Below are positions 1-8,754 of a stretch of DNA of 64,000 nt, in pieces. Below the pieces are notes generated by a model. That model was not told the DNA's origin. It made no database searches and was given only the letters and a program-made list of their open reading frames with translations. The translations under genes were made by a program, and so were the position numbers. The first letter of the stretch is position 1, and the number at the start of each line of letters is the position of its first letter. The DNA is from Salipiger pallidus (GTDB lineage Bacteria > Pseudomonadota > Alphaproteobacteria > Rhodobacterales > Rhodobacteraceae), in NCBI RefSeq assembly GCF_014643635.1, contig NZ_BMJV01000006.1, positions 186,001-250,000 on the forward strand, read 5' to 3'.

Positions 1-2177
1 CGGCGGGCATAGATGCTGTAGGGATCGCGGATGAGCGTCTTGATCTCGGTCACCGACAGCTGCCGTGGCCGCGCGGCAACGGGCGGCGCGGGGGACGGGC
101 GCGGTGCAGGGGCTAGAGGGGTGGGCTTTTCCAGCGCGCGGACCAGCCGCAGGTAGTGCCTGCCGCGCTCGCGCATGGCCTTGAGTGCCTCGGGGCCGCC
201 TTGATCCGGCAGGCCATTCATCAGGTTCGTCAGGCGGTTGAGCCAGCGCGACGGCACGGTTTCCGCGTCGTCGGATTTCAGCGCGCGGGTCAGCACCACC
301 TCCTTGGCGGCGACAGCCTGCTGGAAATCATGCGCCGCGAGGCCGATGCGCCGTTCAGGCACCAGCAGCCCCGCCTTTTGCCGCATCCGGCGGTTCAGCC
401 ACGGATCCGCGCCGGGCAGTTCGGGCCACGAGTTCTCGTTGAGGCCGCCGAGGATCAGAAGGTCCGCGCCCATGACGCGGGCCTCGAGCGTGCCCCAGAT
501 CAGGATGCGCGGATGCGGGGCATCGCGGTCGCGCAATTCCTCGCGTTGCAGGATCGCGGCGAAGAGGTCGGCGTAGTCACGAGCGTCAAGGTCGGTGCCA
601 TGGGCGGCCTCCTCGCGCAGGCCCTCGACGGTGGCGCGGGCCGTGCGCCCGGCGGCCTCGCGCCAAAGCTCGGAGTCCGCACCACCGGGGCCGGCGGCGA
701 TGGCCTCGGCGCGGGCGATGTGATCCTCGAGCCAGTCCATAAGGGGCCGGGGGCCACGCACGGGCGGCTGGCAGAAGCAGGCGATGATCCACTCGGCCCA
801 GGCCTCGCGGTCCGTCGCGGCGCCCCAGCCGCGCAGCTGGTCGGGCCGGGGGTAGGGCCACGACTTGTTGCGCATGTGCAGTTCCAGCTCATGCGTGGCC
901 AGAAGGTGCGGCCCGCGATCCTCGCCGCTGTGGGTGAGCGGGTGCTTGAGCAGGGTCAGCAGCGCCTCGGCGGTCAGATCATGCTGAAACAGGGTCGAAA
1001 CATGGCGCAGGAACCGGCCCGGAGGGGTCAGCTGCAACGGTGTGCCGGCGCTGTCATCGGGCAGGATGTTCCACCGGTCGAGCGCCGCGGTCACCTGCCG
1101 GGTGAGCATCCTGTCGGGGGTGATGAGCGCGGCGGTGACGCCGGTTTCCGCCGCCTCGCGCAGGCGCATGGCGATGGCGGTGGCCTCGTCACGGCGGGAC
1201 TGTGCCTCGATCAGGGTGAGGCCGTCGGTGGCTTCGGCGAGGCTCGGCAAGGTCGGTCCCTCGGCGCGCCACTGGTCGGTGACCGGCGCGGGCCGCAGGG
1301 CGAGGGACACCAGCCGGTTGCGGCCCGGCGCGGGGGCGGCCTCGGTCGTCCAAGGGGTGATCTGCGATGGGGCCATGTGCAGATCGTGCATCAGCCGGGC
1401 AAAGCGGAACTGGGGGTGGTCCTCGCCGGTCAGCGCATCGGTGAGCCCGTTCCACACCGCATCCGGGGTGTCGAAATCGAAGCCCGGAAGCACCAGCGCC
1501 CCCTGCGGCAGGCGCGACACCGCCATCATCAGCCGGTGTGTCATCCCGCGCGAGCCGGTGGAGCCGGCGAGGATCACCGGGTGTTCCGGCGGGGCCTTGT
1601 CCCAGTCGATCAGTCTCTGTTCCAGCGCAAGACGGCGGAACGCATTGGTGTCGGGCGCGTCCTCGGCGTTCTCGAAATAGCGCTGCACGATCTGGAAGAA
1701 CGACAGCGCGCGCTGCCAGTGACCGGATTCGTCACTCACGTCGAGGTCGGCAAGATCATCGGGCGACACGCCTTCGTCCTGCATCTCGTCCATCAGCGTG
1801 GCGAGGCTGTCCGACAGGTCGAACAGCGCCGTGCGCGGTGCCAGGTCAGGCTGCGCCTCGAGCAATTTCGACACGAGCCCGGTCAGCTCCAGCCGCCGGC
1901 GCAAAGGCGACACGGGCGCGGGCAGGTGCGCGAGCGCCAGCGGGTCCGCCACGCCGGTCAGAAGGCGGATGCGCGGCAGCAGCGTCGCCGGGCCGTCGTC
2001 GAACACCGCGCGGATGCGGCGCGCCATGCGGGTCGTGTTCACGATCAGCTCGACCCGGGCCATGGCCTCCGGCGGCTGGCCGGCCATGCGGGCGCGCAGG
2101 CCATCGACCAGAGCCTTGGGAAAGTCGACGCCGGGCGCGAGCGCAAAGACCCTTGGGTCGGTGGAGGGATCAAACAT
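1..2177 (-). CDS. addB: AddB, ATP-dependent helicase-nuclease subunit (3' part missing)
   Basis: Second subunit of the AddAB enzyme, which processes double-strand DNA ends for RecA-dependent repair. The reading frame opens at 2177 with the start MFDPSTDPRVFALAPG, typical of alphaproteobacterial AddB, and stays open to the left edge, giving about 725 residues of a protein that usually has about 980. The middle carries an inactivated-helicase type region with a GSTGSRG motif. The last visible residues, LSVTEIKTLIRDPYSIYA, are the beginning of the C-terminal PD-(D/E)XK nuclease region, so the nuclease active site lies outside the window. The start overlaps the end of the upstream nucleotidyltransferase gene by 8 bases, so it is the distal gene of the tsaE operon. 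In related genomes addA and a thioredoxin gene usually follow (known of the family, not visible here). Confidence 0.95.
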   Translation of the reverse strand, partial: MFDPSTDPRVFALAPGVDFPKALVDGLRARMAGQPPEAMARVELIVNTTRMARRIRAVFDDGPATLLPRIRLLTGVADPLALAHLPAPVSPLRRRLELTGLVSKLLEAQPDLAPRTALFDLSDSLATLMDEMQDEGVSPDDLADLDVSDESGHWQRALSFFQIVQRYFENAEDAPDTNAFRRLALEQRLIDWDKAPPEHPVILAGSTGSRGMTHRLMMAVSRLPQGALVLPGFDFDTPDAVWNGLTDALTGEDHPQFRFARLMHDLHMAPSQITPWTTEAAPAPGRNRLVSLALRPAPVTDQWRAEGPTLPSLAEATDGLTLIEAQSRRDEATAIAMRLREAAETGVTAALITPDRMLTRQVTAALDRWNILPDDSAGTPLQLTPPGRFLRHVSTLFQHDLTAEALLTLLKHPLTHSGEDRGPHLLATHELELHMRNKSWPYPRPDQLRGWGAATDREAWAEWIIACFCQPPVRGPRPLMDWLEDHIARAEAIAAGPGGADSELWREAAGRTARATVEGLREEAAHGTDLDARDYADLFAAILQREELRDRDAPHPRILIWGTLEARVMGADLLILGGLNENSWPELPGADPWLNRRMRQKAGLLVPERRIGLAAHDFQQAVAAKEVVLTRALKSDDAETVPSRWLNRLTNLMNGLPDQGGPEALKAMRERGRHYLRLVRALEKPTPLAPAPRPSPAPPVAARPRQLSVTEIKTLIRDPYSIYAR

Positions 2178-2850
2178 CGGCGCCGATCATCTCTTCGGCG
2201 AGCCGGATGCCCTCGGGATGGCCCACATCGGCCCAGCGGCCGGGGAAGGGCAGTCCGAACAGTCGCCCGCGCGCCGACATACGGTTCCACAGGACATTGA
2301 GCGAGAACGCCTCGTCCTCGATCTCGGGCAGTTCTTCGGTGCGGATGATCTGCGCGCCAGTGTAGACGAAATCGCCCTCGCGGAACAGCTGGCCATCCTC
2401 GGCGATGCTGAAATCCCCCGCGCCCTTGCGCCCCACCGCGCGGGCAAGCGGCACGCAAAGCAGCAGGGCGTCCATACGCTCTGGATCCCATGCGTCTGCA
2501 AGAAGTTGTAGCGGGTTTGGCCCTGACCACACCATGTCGGTGTTAAGTGTGAACACCGGCCCGTCCCCAAGCAGCGGCATCGCGGCCCTCAGACCGCCCC
2601 CGGTGTCGAGGATGCGTGGCTCTTCGTGGCTGACCGCCACATCACGCCCGGCAAGGTGCGCCTGCAGCTGGTCGGCACGGTAGTGGCTGTTGGCGACCCG
2701 GCGCAGGGGGCCGTAGCCGTCCGCGAGCGCGAGCGCGTGGTCGATGAGCGGCTTGCCGGCCACCTCGATCAGCGGCTTGGGGCGGTCCTTGGTCAGGGCG
2801 CCCATGCGGGTGCCGAGGCCGGCGGAGAACAGCATCAGGGAGTCTGGCAT
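2170..2850 (-). CDS. murU: MurU-like N-acetylmuramate-1-phosphate uridylyltransferase
   Basis: A 226-residue sugar-1-phosphate nucleotidyltransferase. The N-terminus has the nucleotide-binding signature GLGTRMGALTKDRPKPLIEV followed by GKPLIDHAL, and NTDMVW supplies the metal-binding aspartate near residue 107. Its size and its pairing with the adjacent kinase match the MurU/AmgK peptidoglycan recycling pair, in which MurU makes UDP-MurNAc from MurNAc-1-phosphate. Sequence alone cannot exclude mannose-1-phosphate or glucose-1-phosphate as substrate. The start overlaps the kinase 3' end by 16 bases and its stop overlaps the addB start, so the four genes are probably translated from one message. 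Confidence 0.8.
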   Translation of the reverse strand: MPDSLMLFSAGLGTRMGALTKDRPKPLIEVAGKPLIDHALALADGYGPLRRVANSHYRADQLQAHLAGRDVAVSHEEPRILDTGGGLRAAMPLLGDGPVFTLNTDMVWSGPNPLQLLADAWDPERMDALLLCVPLARAVGRKGAGDFSIAEDGQLFREGDFVYTGAQIIRTEELPEIEDEAFSLNVLWNRMSARGRLFGLPFPGRWADVGHPEGIRLAEEMIGADV

Positions 2851-3812
2851 GGGGCCTTCAGTCTTTGCAGGATGGCATGGTCCGGGGCTGGCAGCGCGTG
2901 GCTCAGGATGTCCGATACCTCGCGCAGGGCGGGGAAGGACAGGTCGTGCATCAGGTGGCCCCAGACTCTCGGGATCAGGTCGATGTAGCCAGGCTTGCCC
3001 CGCGCCCGCGCCAGACGGGCAAACACCCCGAGAATGCGCAGGTTGCGCTGGGCGCCTAGCACCGCGAGGGCGATGCGGAATGGCATCTCGTCAAGGCCGG
3101 TGGCGTCCAGGTAGTGATGGATCACCGCCTCGGCGGTGATGGCAGACACATCGCGGCGGGCGTCCTCGATCAGTGAGACAAGGTCATAGCCCCGGTGCCC
3201 CACCAGCGCGTCCTGGAAATCCAGAAGACCGGCACGGGCAGCGCCGGTGCGCTCGGGCAGCCAGAGGATGTTCTCGGCGTGGTAGTCGCGCAGGATCATC
3301 ACGTCTGCATCGGGGGCGTAGAGGCTCAGCGCCTCGCGGAGGGCGTCGGTCGCCTGCTGCACGACGCGGGGGGCCACAGGGTGGCCCGCATTCTCGGCGT
3401 AGCAGGTGAAGGCGAGGTCGGTCATCTGCGCAAGGTGATCCGGCGTTGCGGTGACAAGCCCCGGCGGCGGCGCGTGGCGGTGCAGTTCGACCAGCGCGTC
3501 GGTGGCGCAGAGATACAGTGGCAGTTCGGCCTTCACATCCTGCGACAGCCTTGCGATCAGCCCGTCGCCCAGATCTTCGAGCAGCAGCAGTCCCGGCGCT
3601 TCGGCAAGGATGCGCGGGGCGCTTAGGCCAAGGCCAGACAGGTGCCGCGCGAGGCGGGCGAAGAGGGCGGTGTCGCCCTCGGGATCCTCCATTAGGATGG
3701 CAGTGTCGCCTCCGCGCTCAAGGCGACTGTAGCGGCGGGCCGAGGCATCGCCCGCCAGCGGGGTGACCGCGGCGGCGTTCCATTGCGCGGTTTCGAGGAA
3801 GGCCATGGTCAT
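2835..3812 (-). CDS. amgK: AmgK-like sugar kinase (aminoglycoside phosphotransferase fold)
   Basis: A 325-residue phosphotransferase of the APH/choline kinase fold. Visible motifs are GDASARRYSRL near the N-terminus (phosphate loop), LEDLGDGL, the catalytic loop ILRDYHAENILW, and LLDFQDALVGHRGYDL with the metal-binding aspartate. This motif set fits the N-acetylmuramate/N-acetylglucosamine anomeric kinase AmgK, which feeds MurU, the next gene. The start at 3812 (MTMAFLETAQWN) was chosen because it makes an ATGA overlap with the tsaE stop; the open frame extends further upstream but there it lies within tsaE. Older annotations often call this gene simply aminoglycoside phosphotransferase. Confidence 0.8.
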   Translation of the reverse strand: MTMAFLETAQWNAAAVTPLAGDASARRYSRLERGGDTAILMEDPEGDTALFARLARHLSGLGLSAPRILAEAPGLLLLEDLGDGLIARLSQDVKAELPLYLCATDALVELHRHAPPPGLVTATPDHLAQMTDLAFTCYAENAGHPVAPRVVQQATDALREALSLYAPDADVMILRDYHAENILWLPERTGAARAGLLDFQDALVGHRGYDLVSLIEDARRDVSAITAEAVIHHYLDATGLDEMPFRIALAVLGAQRNLRILGVFARLARARGKPGYIDLIPRVWGHLMHDLSFPALREVSDILSHALPAPDHAILQRLKAPCQTP

Positions 3813-4279
3813 GCGATCAGCTCCGGAAGAGTGTCCCAGCGGGCATCGGTCCAGTCCATCTCCAGCTCGCGGCTGTCGTCCTCTGTCCCTGCATCGAATG
3901 TGAGAGAGAGCGCTCGTTCGGGGGCCAAGTCGGCCAGTCGGTCGGGCCATTCCACAAGGCAGATGGCGGTCTCGAACGCATCGGCGAGTCCCAGCTCGAC
4001 GCACTGGTCGGGATCGGACAGGCGGTAGAGATCCGCATGCCACAGCTCGCTCTTCGGCGTGTCGTAGACCTGCACGAGCGTGAAGGTGGGCGAGGGCACA
4101 TCTTCGGGCGGGTCCTGCAGGGACTGGATCAGGCAGCGAGCGAAGTGGGTCTTGCCTGCGCCGATACCTCCCGACAGCAGCAGCACGTCACCGGGCCCGA
4201 GCGTACCGGCAAGGCGCGTGGCGAGGGCGCAGGTAGCCTCGGGGGAGGGCAGGGTGACGGACAGGCGCGAGGAAGTCAT
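3809..4279 (-). CDS. tsaE: TsaE, tRNA t6A37 synthesis ATPase
   Basis: A 156-residue ATPase of the TsaBDE complex that makes N6-threonylcarbamoyladenosine at position 37 of ANN-decoding tRNAs. The Walker A loop GGIGAGKTH is at about residues 37-45, followed by the family motif PSPTFTLVQVY and by HADLYRL. Length matches the family. The start at 4279 (MTSSRLSV) was preferred to an upstream in-frame ATG at 4426, because that extension would overlap the PAS gene and has no family similarity. It is the first gene of the overlapping tsaE-amgK-murU-addB set. Its partner tsaD lies in the same window at 39656-40735 rather than next to it. Confidence 0.95.
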   Translation of the reverse strand: MTSSRLSVTLPSPEATCALATRLAGTLGPGDVLLLSGGIGAGKTHFARCLIQSLQDPPEDVPSPTFTLVQVYDTPKSELWHADLYRLSDPDQCVELGLADAFETAICLVEWPDRLADLAPERALSLTFDAGTEDDSRELEMDWTDARWDTLPELIA

Positions 4280-4320
4280 GCCCGCGAAGATACCTTGCGC
4301 CACGGCCGGCGCAAGCGGGA

Positions 4321-5853
4321 TCAGGTGCAGCTTTCGCGCAGTTTGATCATGACGTCTGCCGGCGTGTCGCGCAGCGGGGAGAACCGTACCATCGTGGCAC
4401 CGCCAAGCAGGGGCTCGGCCCGGCACAGAAGGGGTTTGCCAGAATTGGTGATGATTTCTGCATCCCAGGAGGCACGGTCTCGCAGGGTCAGCACGAACTC
4501 GCGCAGGTCGGCCCAGATCGGGCTTGGGTGACAGGCGACCTGCCAGTCGCGGGTCGACTCCATGATGCCGTACTGCACCGGATCATCATGGGGATTGCTT
4601 TCCCACAGGGCGCGGTAGGCCTTGTTGCAGAAGGTCATCGCACCCAGTTGCGAGAACACAGCGATGGCATCATCGAGCTGGTCGAGCACTGATCGCGTGA
4701 TCTCGATCTCCTGCCGGAAGCGCCGGGTGAGTGAGATCTCGGAACTGATGTCCTCGAACAGGAATGCAATGCCGCCATCGGGATGGGGGCGGCCGGTCAT
4801 CTTGTAGGTCAGACCTGACGGAAGGCTCCATGTCTCGGTGTATAGATCGTTGGAGGCGGCGGTGATGAGGTCACGCAGCTTGCTGCGCCACGAGCCGTAA
4901 TCCTTGGGCTCGGGCATCATGTGCCGTTCGCGCAGGACGTCGAAGAAGCTCAGCAGGTTCGGCCGTCCGCTGAGAAACTCCGCCGGCAGGCCCGTCAGGT
5001 CCAGCAGCGCTGGGTTGAATAGCACCAGCCGCCGGTTGCGGTCGAACACCGCGAGGGCGATGGGCAGGTGCGCGAAGATGCGTGTGAGGGTCTGAAGGAA
5101 GTTGCGCTGGGTGGCTTCGGCATGGATGAGGGAGTCTATGCTCTGGGCAAAGTGCAGCCAGCCCTGCGGCACCCGGAAGGACTGCACCTCGAACCAGGCC
5201 TGGGTTCCGGTCTCGCGGTTTCCAACACTGGCACGGGTGGTGTGCATGTCCTGCGCTTCGTCCGGGATCAGGGCCAGTGGCGGCTGGGACTGCCCCCCTT
5301 GGTCAAGATCGCACACATCCGCGTAGGCCGCGTTCGACCAGATCACCGCATGTTCCGGGCTGGTGAGCCATATCGGGTTCGGCGCCCGGTCCATGACCGT
5401 GCGCAACAGCTCTGTCTCGCGCAGGTCGCAACGCATGCGAAGCCCTTCGCCAAGCCCGATAGGCGTGCCGGTCAGGGTCATCCGCAGGCCGTGATCTTCG
5501 GGGCGGTAGGACAGCACGCTCTGGGTGTCATCCACGGCCTGTGAGCTTCCGGGGGTTTCCGGCTGATGCATGGGAAGCTGGCCGAAAATCGGCTCGAGCG
5601 CGGTGGTAATGTCGGTCCAGTTGAGCTTATCCCCCGGGCTGCAGTCCAGGAGGCGCTGGGATTGCAGCGTGCTGACAACCAGCTGCCCGTCCTTCACCAG
5701 CATCTCGGTCCGGTCGCTGGTGGGGGCGCTGGGGCGGGGCGGCGCCTGAGCGCCGCGCCGCGCAACACCGAGCAGGAACCCTCCGAGCAGGGCGGCGGCA
5801 CCGGCTCCTAAACCCGACGTGATCGCCATTACCATATCAACCAAAGCTTGCAC
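4321..5853 (-). CDS. PAS-domain membrane sensor protein without kinase domain
   Basis: A 510-residue protein with one N-terminal hydrophobic segment (about residues 7-30) followed by PAS-like repeats. Clear PAS cores start near residue 155 (DRAPNPIWLTSPEHAVIWSN), near 260 (LPIALAVFDRNRRLVLFN) and near 390 (LDDAIAVFSQLGAMTFCN). No HisKA, GGDEF or output domain is visible, and the protein ends shortly after the last PAS. It lies between regB and tsaE, all on the minus strand, 98 bases from the regB stop. A signalling input role is inferred from the PAS folds; partner and ligand are unknown. Confidence 0.8.
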   Translation of the reverse strand: MQALVDMVMAITSGLGAGAAALLGGFLLGVARRGAQAPPRPSAPTSDRTEMLVKDGQLVVSTLQSQRLLDCSPGDKLNWTDITTALEPIFGQLPMHQPETPGSSQAVDDTQSVLSYRPEDHGLRMTLTGTPIGLGEGLRMRCDLRETELLRTVMDRAPNPIWLTSPEHAVIWSNAAYADVCDLDQGGQSQPPLALIPDEAQDMHTTRASVGNRETGTQAWFEVQSFRVPQGWLHFAQSIDSLIHAEATQRNFLQTLTRIFAHLPIALAVFDRNRRLVLFNPALLDLTGLPAEFLSGRPNLLSFFDVLRERHMMPEPKDYGSWRSKLRDLITAASNDLYTETWSLPSGLTYKMTGRPHPDGGIAFLFEDISSEISLTRRFRQEIEITRSVLDQLDDAIAVFSQLGAMTFCNKAYRALWESNPHDDPVQYGIMESTRDWQVACHPSPIWADLREFVLTLRDRASWDAEIITNSGKPLLCRAEPLLGGATMVRFSPLRDTPADVMIKLRESCT

Positions 5854-5951
5854 CCTTAGTTTAGGATTCGCTTTTTTGATAGTATTGGAAAGTTAAGAGC
5901 TTGTTAAAAACTTGTTGCCGCGCGTGGGTTAGGGTCGTGTCCAGCGGGACG

Positions 5952-7337
5952 TCAGTCGTCGAACTTCCGGTTCTCTCCCAGTGCCTTGCGGGAGGGAGCC
6001 TCGACGCTGGACCGTGGCCAGACCACTTCGACGATGGCCCCTTGCCGCGTCCCTTTCAGTGCCTGCTGTGGGTCGGGCGAGCCATTGGCAAAGCCCACGT
6101 CGGCACCACTGCGTTCCAGCAGGGTCTTGGCGATGAAGAGCCCAAGGCCCATGCCTTCGTATTCCGGACGGGTGCGTTTGTCCGTCTCGCTGCGGCGGCG
6201 GCGCATCAGCGGATCGCCAAGGCGTCCGATCAGGTGCGGCGGATAGCCCTGCCCGTCGTCGATGATGCGGATGGTGATGCTGTGCGGGCTCCAGATCGCA
6301 TCCACCCAGACGGTGCTGCGGGCGAAATCCACCGCGTTCTGGATCAGGTTGCGCAGCCCGTGGATGACTTCGGGGCGGCGCAGGACCTCGGGCGGCTGGC
6401 CATCGGCTCCGGCGCTGGCGCGGCAGGTGACCTCGATGGTTTTGCCGCGCCCCTCGTGGGGTTCGGCGGCCTCGCGGATGACCTCGGTGAGGGGCGCGCT
6501 GCGCATGTGCAGGTCGTCCTTCCCGGCGCGGCCCATGCCATGCAGGATGTCGCGGCAGCGGTCCGCCTGCGCCCGGATCAGCCGCGCGTCCTCCTGCAGG
6601 TCGGGGTGGTCGTCGAGCTCGTCGATGAGCTCGGCGGAGGCAAGCTTGATGGTGGCCAGCGGCGTGCCAAGCTCGTGCGCGGCGGCGGCGACGACCCCGC
6701 CGAGATCGCTCAGCTTCTGGGCGCGGGCGAGCGCCATTTGCGTGGCCGAAAGCGCATCGGACATGGCACCCATTTCGGCGGCCATGCGGCGGGCGTATAC
6801 CGAGATGAACACGAGCGCGATGGTGATCGCCGTCCAGCTGCCGAAGATGAAGACGCGCGGCAGCTCCAGCGTTTCGCCATCGTTGGTGACCAGCGGCATG
6901 TGAAAGGTAGACATCACCGAGATCAGCAGGAAGGCGGTGACATTCAGAAGGACGGTGGACCGGACAGAAAGCACCGTGGCCGAGGTCACCACGGGCCCCA
7001 GCACCATCAGCGAGAATGGGTTGTTGAGGCCGCCGGTCAGGAATAGCAGGAAGCACAGCTGCAGCAGGTCGAACATGACCATGAGCAGGTTCTCGTATTC
7101 CGTGAGGCGCTTGTTCTCGGGGAAGACGAACATCGCCACGAGGTTGCCGATCACCGACACCCCGATGGCAAGGTAGCACCATCCCAGCTCAAGTTGCAGG
7201 TTGTAGAGCTGTTGGGCCACGAGGATGGCAATGAGCTGGCCGCCGATGGCGACCCAGCGCAGCAGGGTAATGGTGCGCAGCCGGATGGCATGGTTGCGCC
7301 GGCTGTCGTCCAGCAATCCGAGGTCGGTGGGGCTCAT
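5952..7337 (-). CDS. regB: RegB/PrrB redox-sensing histidine kinase
   Basis: A 461-residue membrane kinase, close to the 460 residues of Rhodobacter capsulatus RegB. It has about six N-terminal membrane segments. The quinone-site motif GGLNNPF is at 102-108, the phosphorylated histidine is H221 in AAAAHELGTPLATIK, and C261 in the following DRCRDILHGMGR motif corresponds to the redox-active cysteine known in RegB. A GHKL ATPase domain with GMGLGLFIAKTLL closes the protein. It senses quinone/redox state and phosphorylates RegA. The start at 7337 (MSPTDLGLLDD) faces senC across 88 bases, the classic regB / senC-regA layout. Confidence 0.97.
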   Translation of the reverse strand: MSPTDLGLLDDSRRNHAIRLRTITLLRWVAIGGQLIAILVAQQLYNLQLELGWCYLAIGVSVIGNLVAMFVFPENKRLTEYENLLMVMFDLLQLCFLLFLTGGLNNPFSLMVLGPVVTSATVLSVRSTVLLNVTAFLLISVMSTFHMPLVTNDGETLELPRVFIFGSWTAITIALVFISVYARRMAAEMGAMSDALSATQMALARAQKLSDLGGVVAAAAHELGTPLATIKLASAELIDELDDHPDLQEDARLIRAQADRCRDILHGMGRAGKDDLHMRSAPLTEVIREAAEPHEGRGKTIEVTCRASAGADGQPPEVLRRPEVIHGLRNLIQNAVDFARSTVWVDAIWSPHSITIRIIDDGQGYPPHLIGRLGDPLMRRRRSETDKRTRPEYEGMGLGLFIAKTLLERSGADVGFANGSPDPQQALKGTRQGAIVEVVWPRSSVEAPSRKALGENRKFDD

Positions 7338-7425
7338 GCTGCGCGCTTTCGTCACTTGTGGTCCGTGTGCACGGATTGATAGGTCTGGGGCACAGCTTTC
7401 GCAATCAACTCGGGAAAATGCCGCC

Positions 7426-8049
7426 ATGCGCTGGATCGCCGTCGCCGCCTCGTCTCTTGCCCTCGTGGCCGCCGTGGGCGGGGTCTGGGTCTACACCAGC
7501 ATGGCGGGCGGCTCGGGCGACCGGTTCGAGCCCTGCCGCACCGCTGCCGTTGCGGGCGGCGCGGGGTCCATCGGCGGGCCGTTCGAGCTGCTGAACTCCG
7601 AAGGCGATACGGTGACCGATGCGGATGTGATCACCGAGCCGTCGCTGGTCTATTTCGGCTACACCTTCTGCCCGGACGTCTGCCCGCTGGACATGGTGCG
7701 CAACGCCCAGGCGGTGGATGCGCTGGCCGAGCGCGGTTACAGCGCGCAGCCGGTGTTCATCTCGATCGACCCGGAGCGGGACACCCCCGAGGTGGTCGGC
7801 GATTTCGCGTGGAACATCCACGAGAAGGGTGTCGGCCTGACCGGATCGCCCGAGCAGGTGAAGGCGGCAAGCCAAGCCTACCGGACCTTCTACCGCAAGC
7901 AGGAGGGGGATGACGAGTTCTACCTCGTTGACCATTCCACCTTCACCTACCTGGTGCTGCCCGGCGAAGGCTTTGTCGAATACTTCCGCCGCGACCTGCC
8001 GCCCGAGGAAATCGCAGACCGCGCGGCCTGCTTTATCGACGCAATGTGA
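7426..8049 (+). CDS. senC: SenC/ScoI copper chaperone for cytochrome oxidase
   Basis: A 207-residue SCO1/SenC family protein. The N-terminus is a membrane anchor (about residues 4-24), followed by a periplasmic thioredoxin fold. Copper ligands are visible: CPDVC in FGYTFCPDVCPLD and the histidine in YLVDHSTFTYLV. SCO proteins deliver copper to the CuA site of cytochrome c oxidase, and in photosynthetic relatives SenC also affects RegB signalling. The gene is divergent from regB and 101 bases upstream of regA. The start at 7426 was chosen because it begins directly with the signal anchor MRWIAVAASSLAL; the open frame extends upstream into the regB promoter region without family similarity. Confidence 0.96.
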   Translation: MRWIAVAASSLALVAAVGGVWVYTSMAGGSGDRFEPCRTAAVAGGAGSIGGPFELLNSEGDTVTDADVITEPSLVYFGYTFCPDVCPLDMVRNAQAVDALAERGYSAQPVFISIDPERDTPEVVGDFAWNIHEKGVGLTGSPEQVKAASQAYRTFYRKQEGDDEFYLVDHSTFTYLVLPGEGFVEYFRRDLPPEEIADRAACFIDAM

Positions 8050-8150
8050 GCTTGGCCGGGACGCCATCGGATTGTGATCCGGGGACATTTGACGCTCCCC
8101 GGGGGGCGTTATATCACTGCCGCGACAATAACCACGAACGGGGTAAGCGC

Positions 8151-8705
8151 GTGTCGGACACTGCGATCGAAGGGCTGGGCGAGGATCGCTCGTTACTGCT
8201 GGTCGACGATGACGAGCCGTTCTTGCGCCGTCTCGCCAAGGCCATGGAAAAGCGCGGCTTTGATGTCGAAACCGCGCAATCGGTCGCTGGCGGCAGTGCC
8301 ATCGCCAAGGCGCGGCCCCCGGCCTTCGCTGTGGTCGACCTGCGGCTCGAGGATGGCAACGGGCTCGACGTGGTCGAGATCCTGCGCGAGACCCGGCCCG
8401 ACAGCAAAGTCGTCGTGCTGACCGGCTACGGTGCCATCGCCACCGCGGTTGCCGCGGTCAAGATCGGCGCCACCGACTACCTGTCGAAGCCCGCGGACGC
8501 CACGGACATCACCAATGCGCTGCTGTCGAGCGCCGAGGCGCTGCCCGAGCCGCCCGAGAACCCCATGAGCGCCGACCGCGTGCGCTGGGAACACATCCAG
8601 CGGGTCTACGAGCAGTGCGACCGCAACGTTTCGGAAACCGCGAGGCGGCTGAACATGCACCGGCGCACCCTGCAACGCATTCTTGCCAAGCGCTCCCCGC
8701 GCTGA
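8151..8705 (+). CDS. regA: RegA/PrrA redox response regulator
   Basis: A 184-residue response regulator, exactly the length of Rhodobacter RegA. The receiver contains LLLVDDDEPF, phosphoacceptor D63 in VVDLRLEDGNG and the conserved lysine in YLSKPADA. After a proline-rich linker the C-terminus has the Fis-type helix-turn-helix NVSETARRLNMHRRTLQR. Phosphorylated RegA controls respiration, nitrogen and carbon fixation genes in relatives. The start is a GTG at 8151 (first residues VSDTAIEGLG); an upstream in-frame ATG at 8046 would overlap the senC end and add residues not seen in the family. Confidence 0.97.
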   Translation: MSDTAIEGLGEDRSLLLVDDDEPFLRRLAKAMEKRGFDVETAQSVAGGSAIAKARPPAFAVVDLRLEDGNGLDVVEILRETRPDSKVVVLTGYGAIATAVAAVKIGATDYLSKPADATDITNALLSSAEALPEPPENPMSADRVRWEHIQRVYEQCDRNVSETARRLNMHRRTLQRILAKRSPR

Positions 8706-8754
8706 GCGCACCGCACAAACTTCTCTGAAAGAAATTTGCCCGCCCGCAGGGGCG

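Noticed and set aside
156-2300. Long plus-strand open frame opposite addB
   Set aside because: It is arginine- and glycine-rich without family similarity, and the opposite strand encodes a clear AddB. High GC produces long antisense frames.
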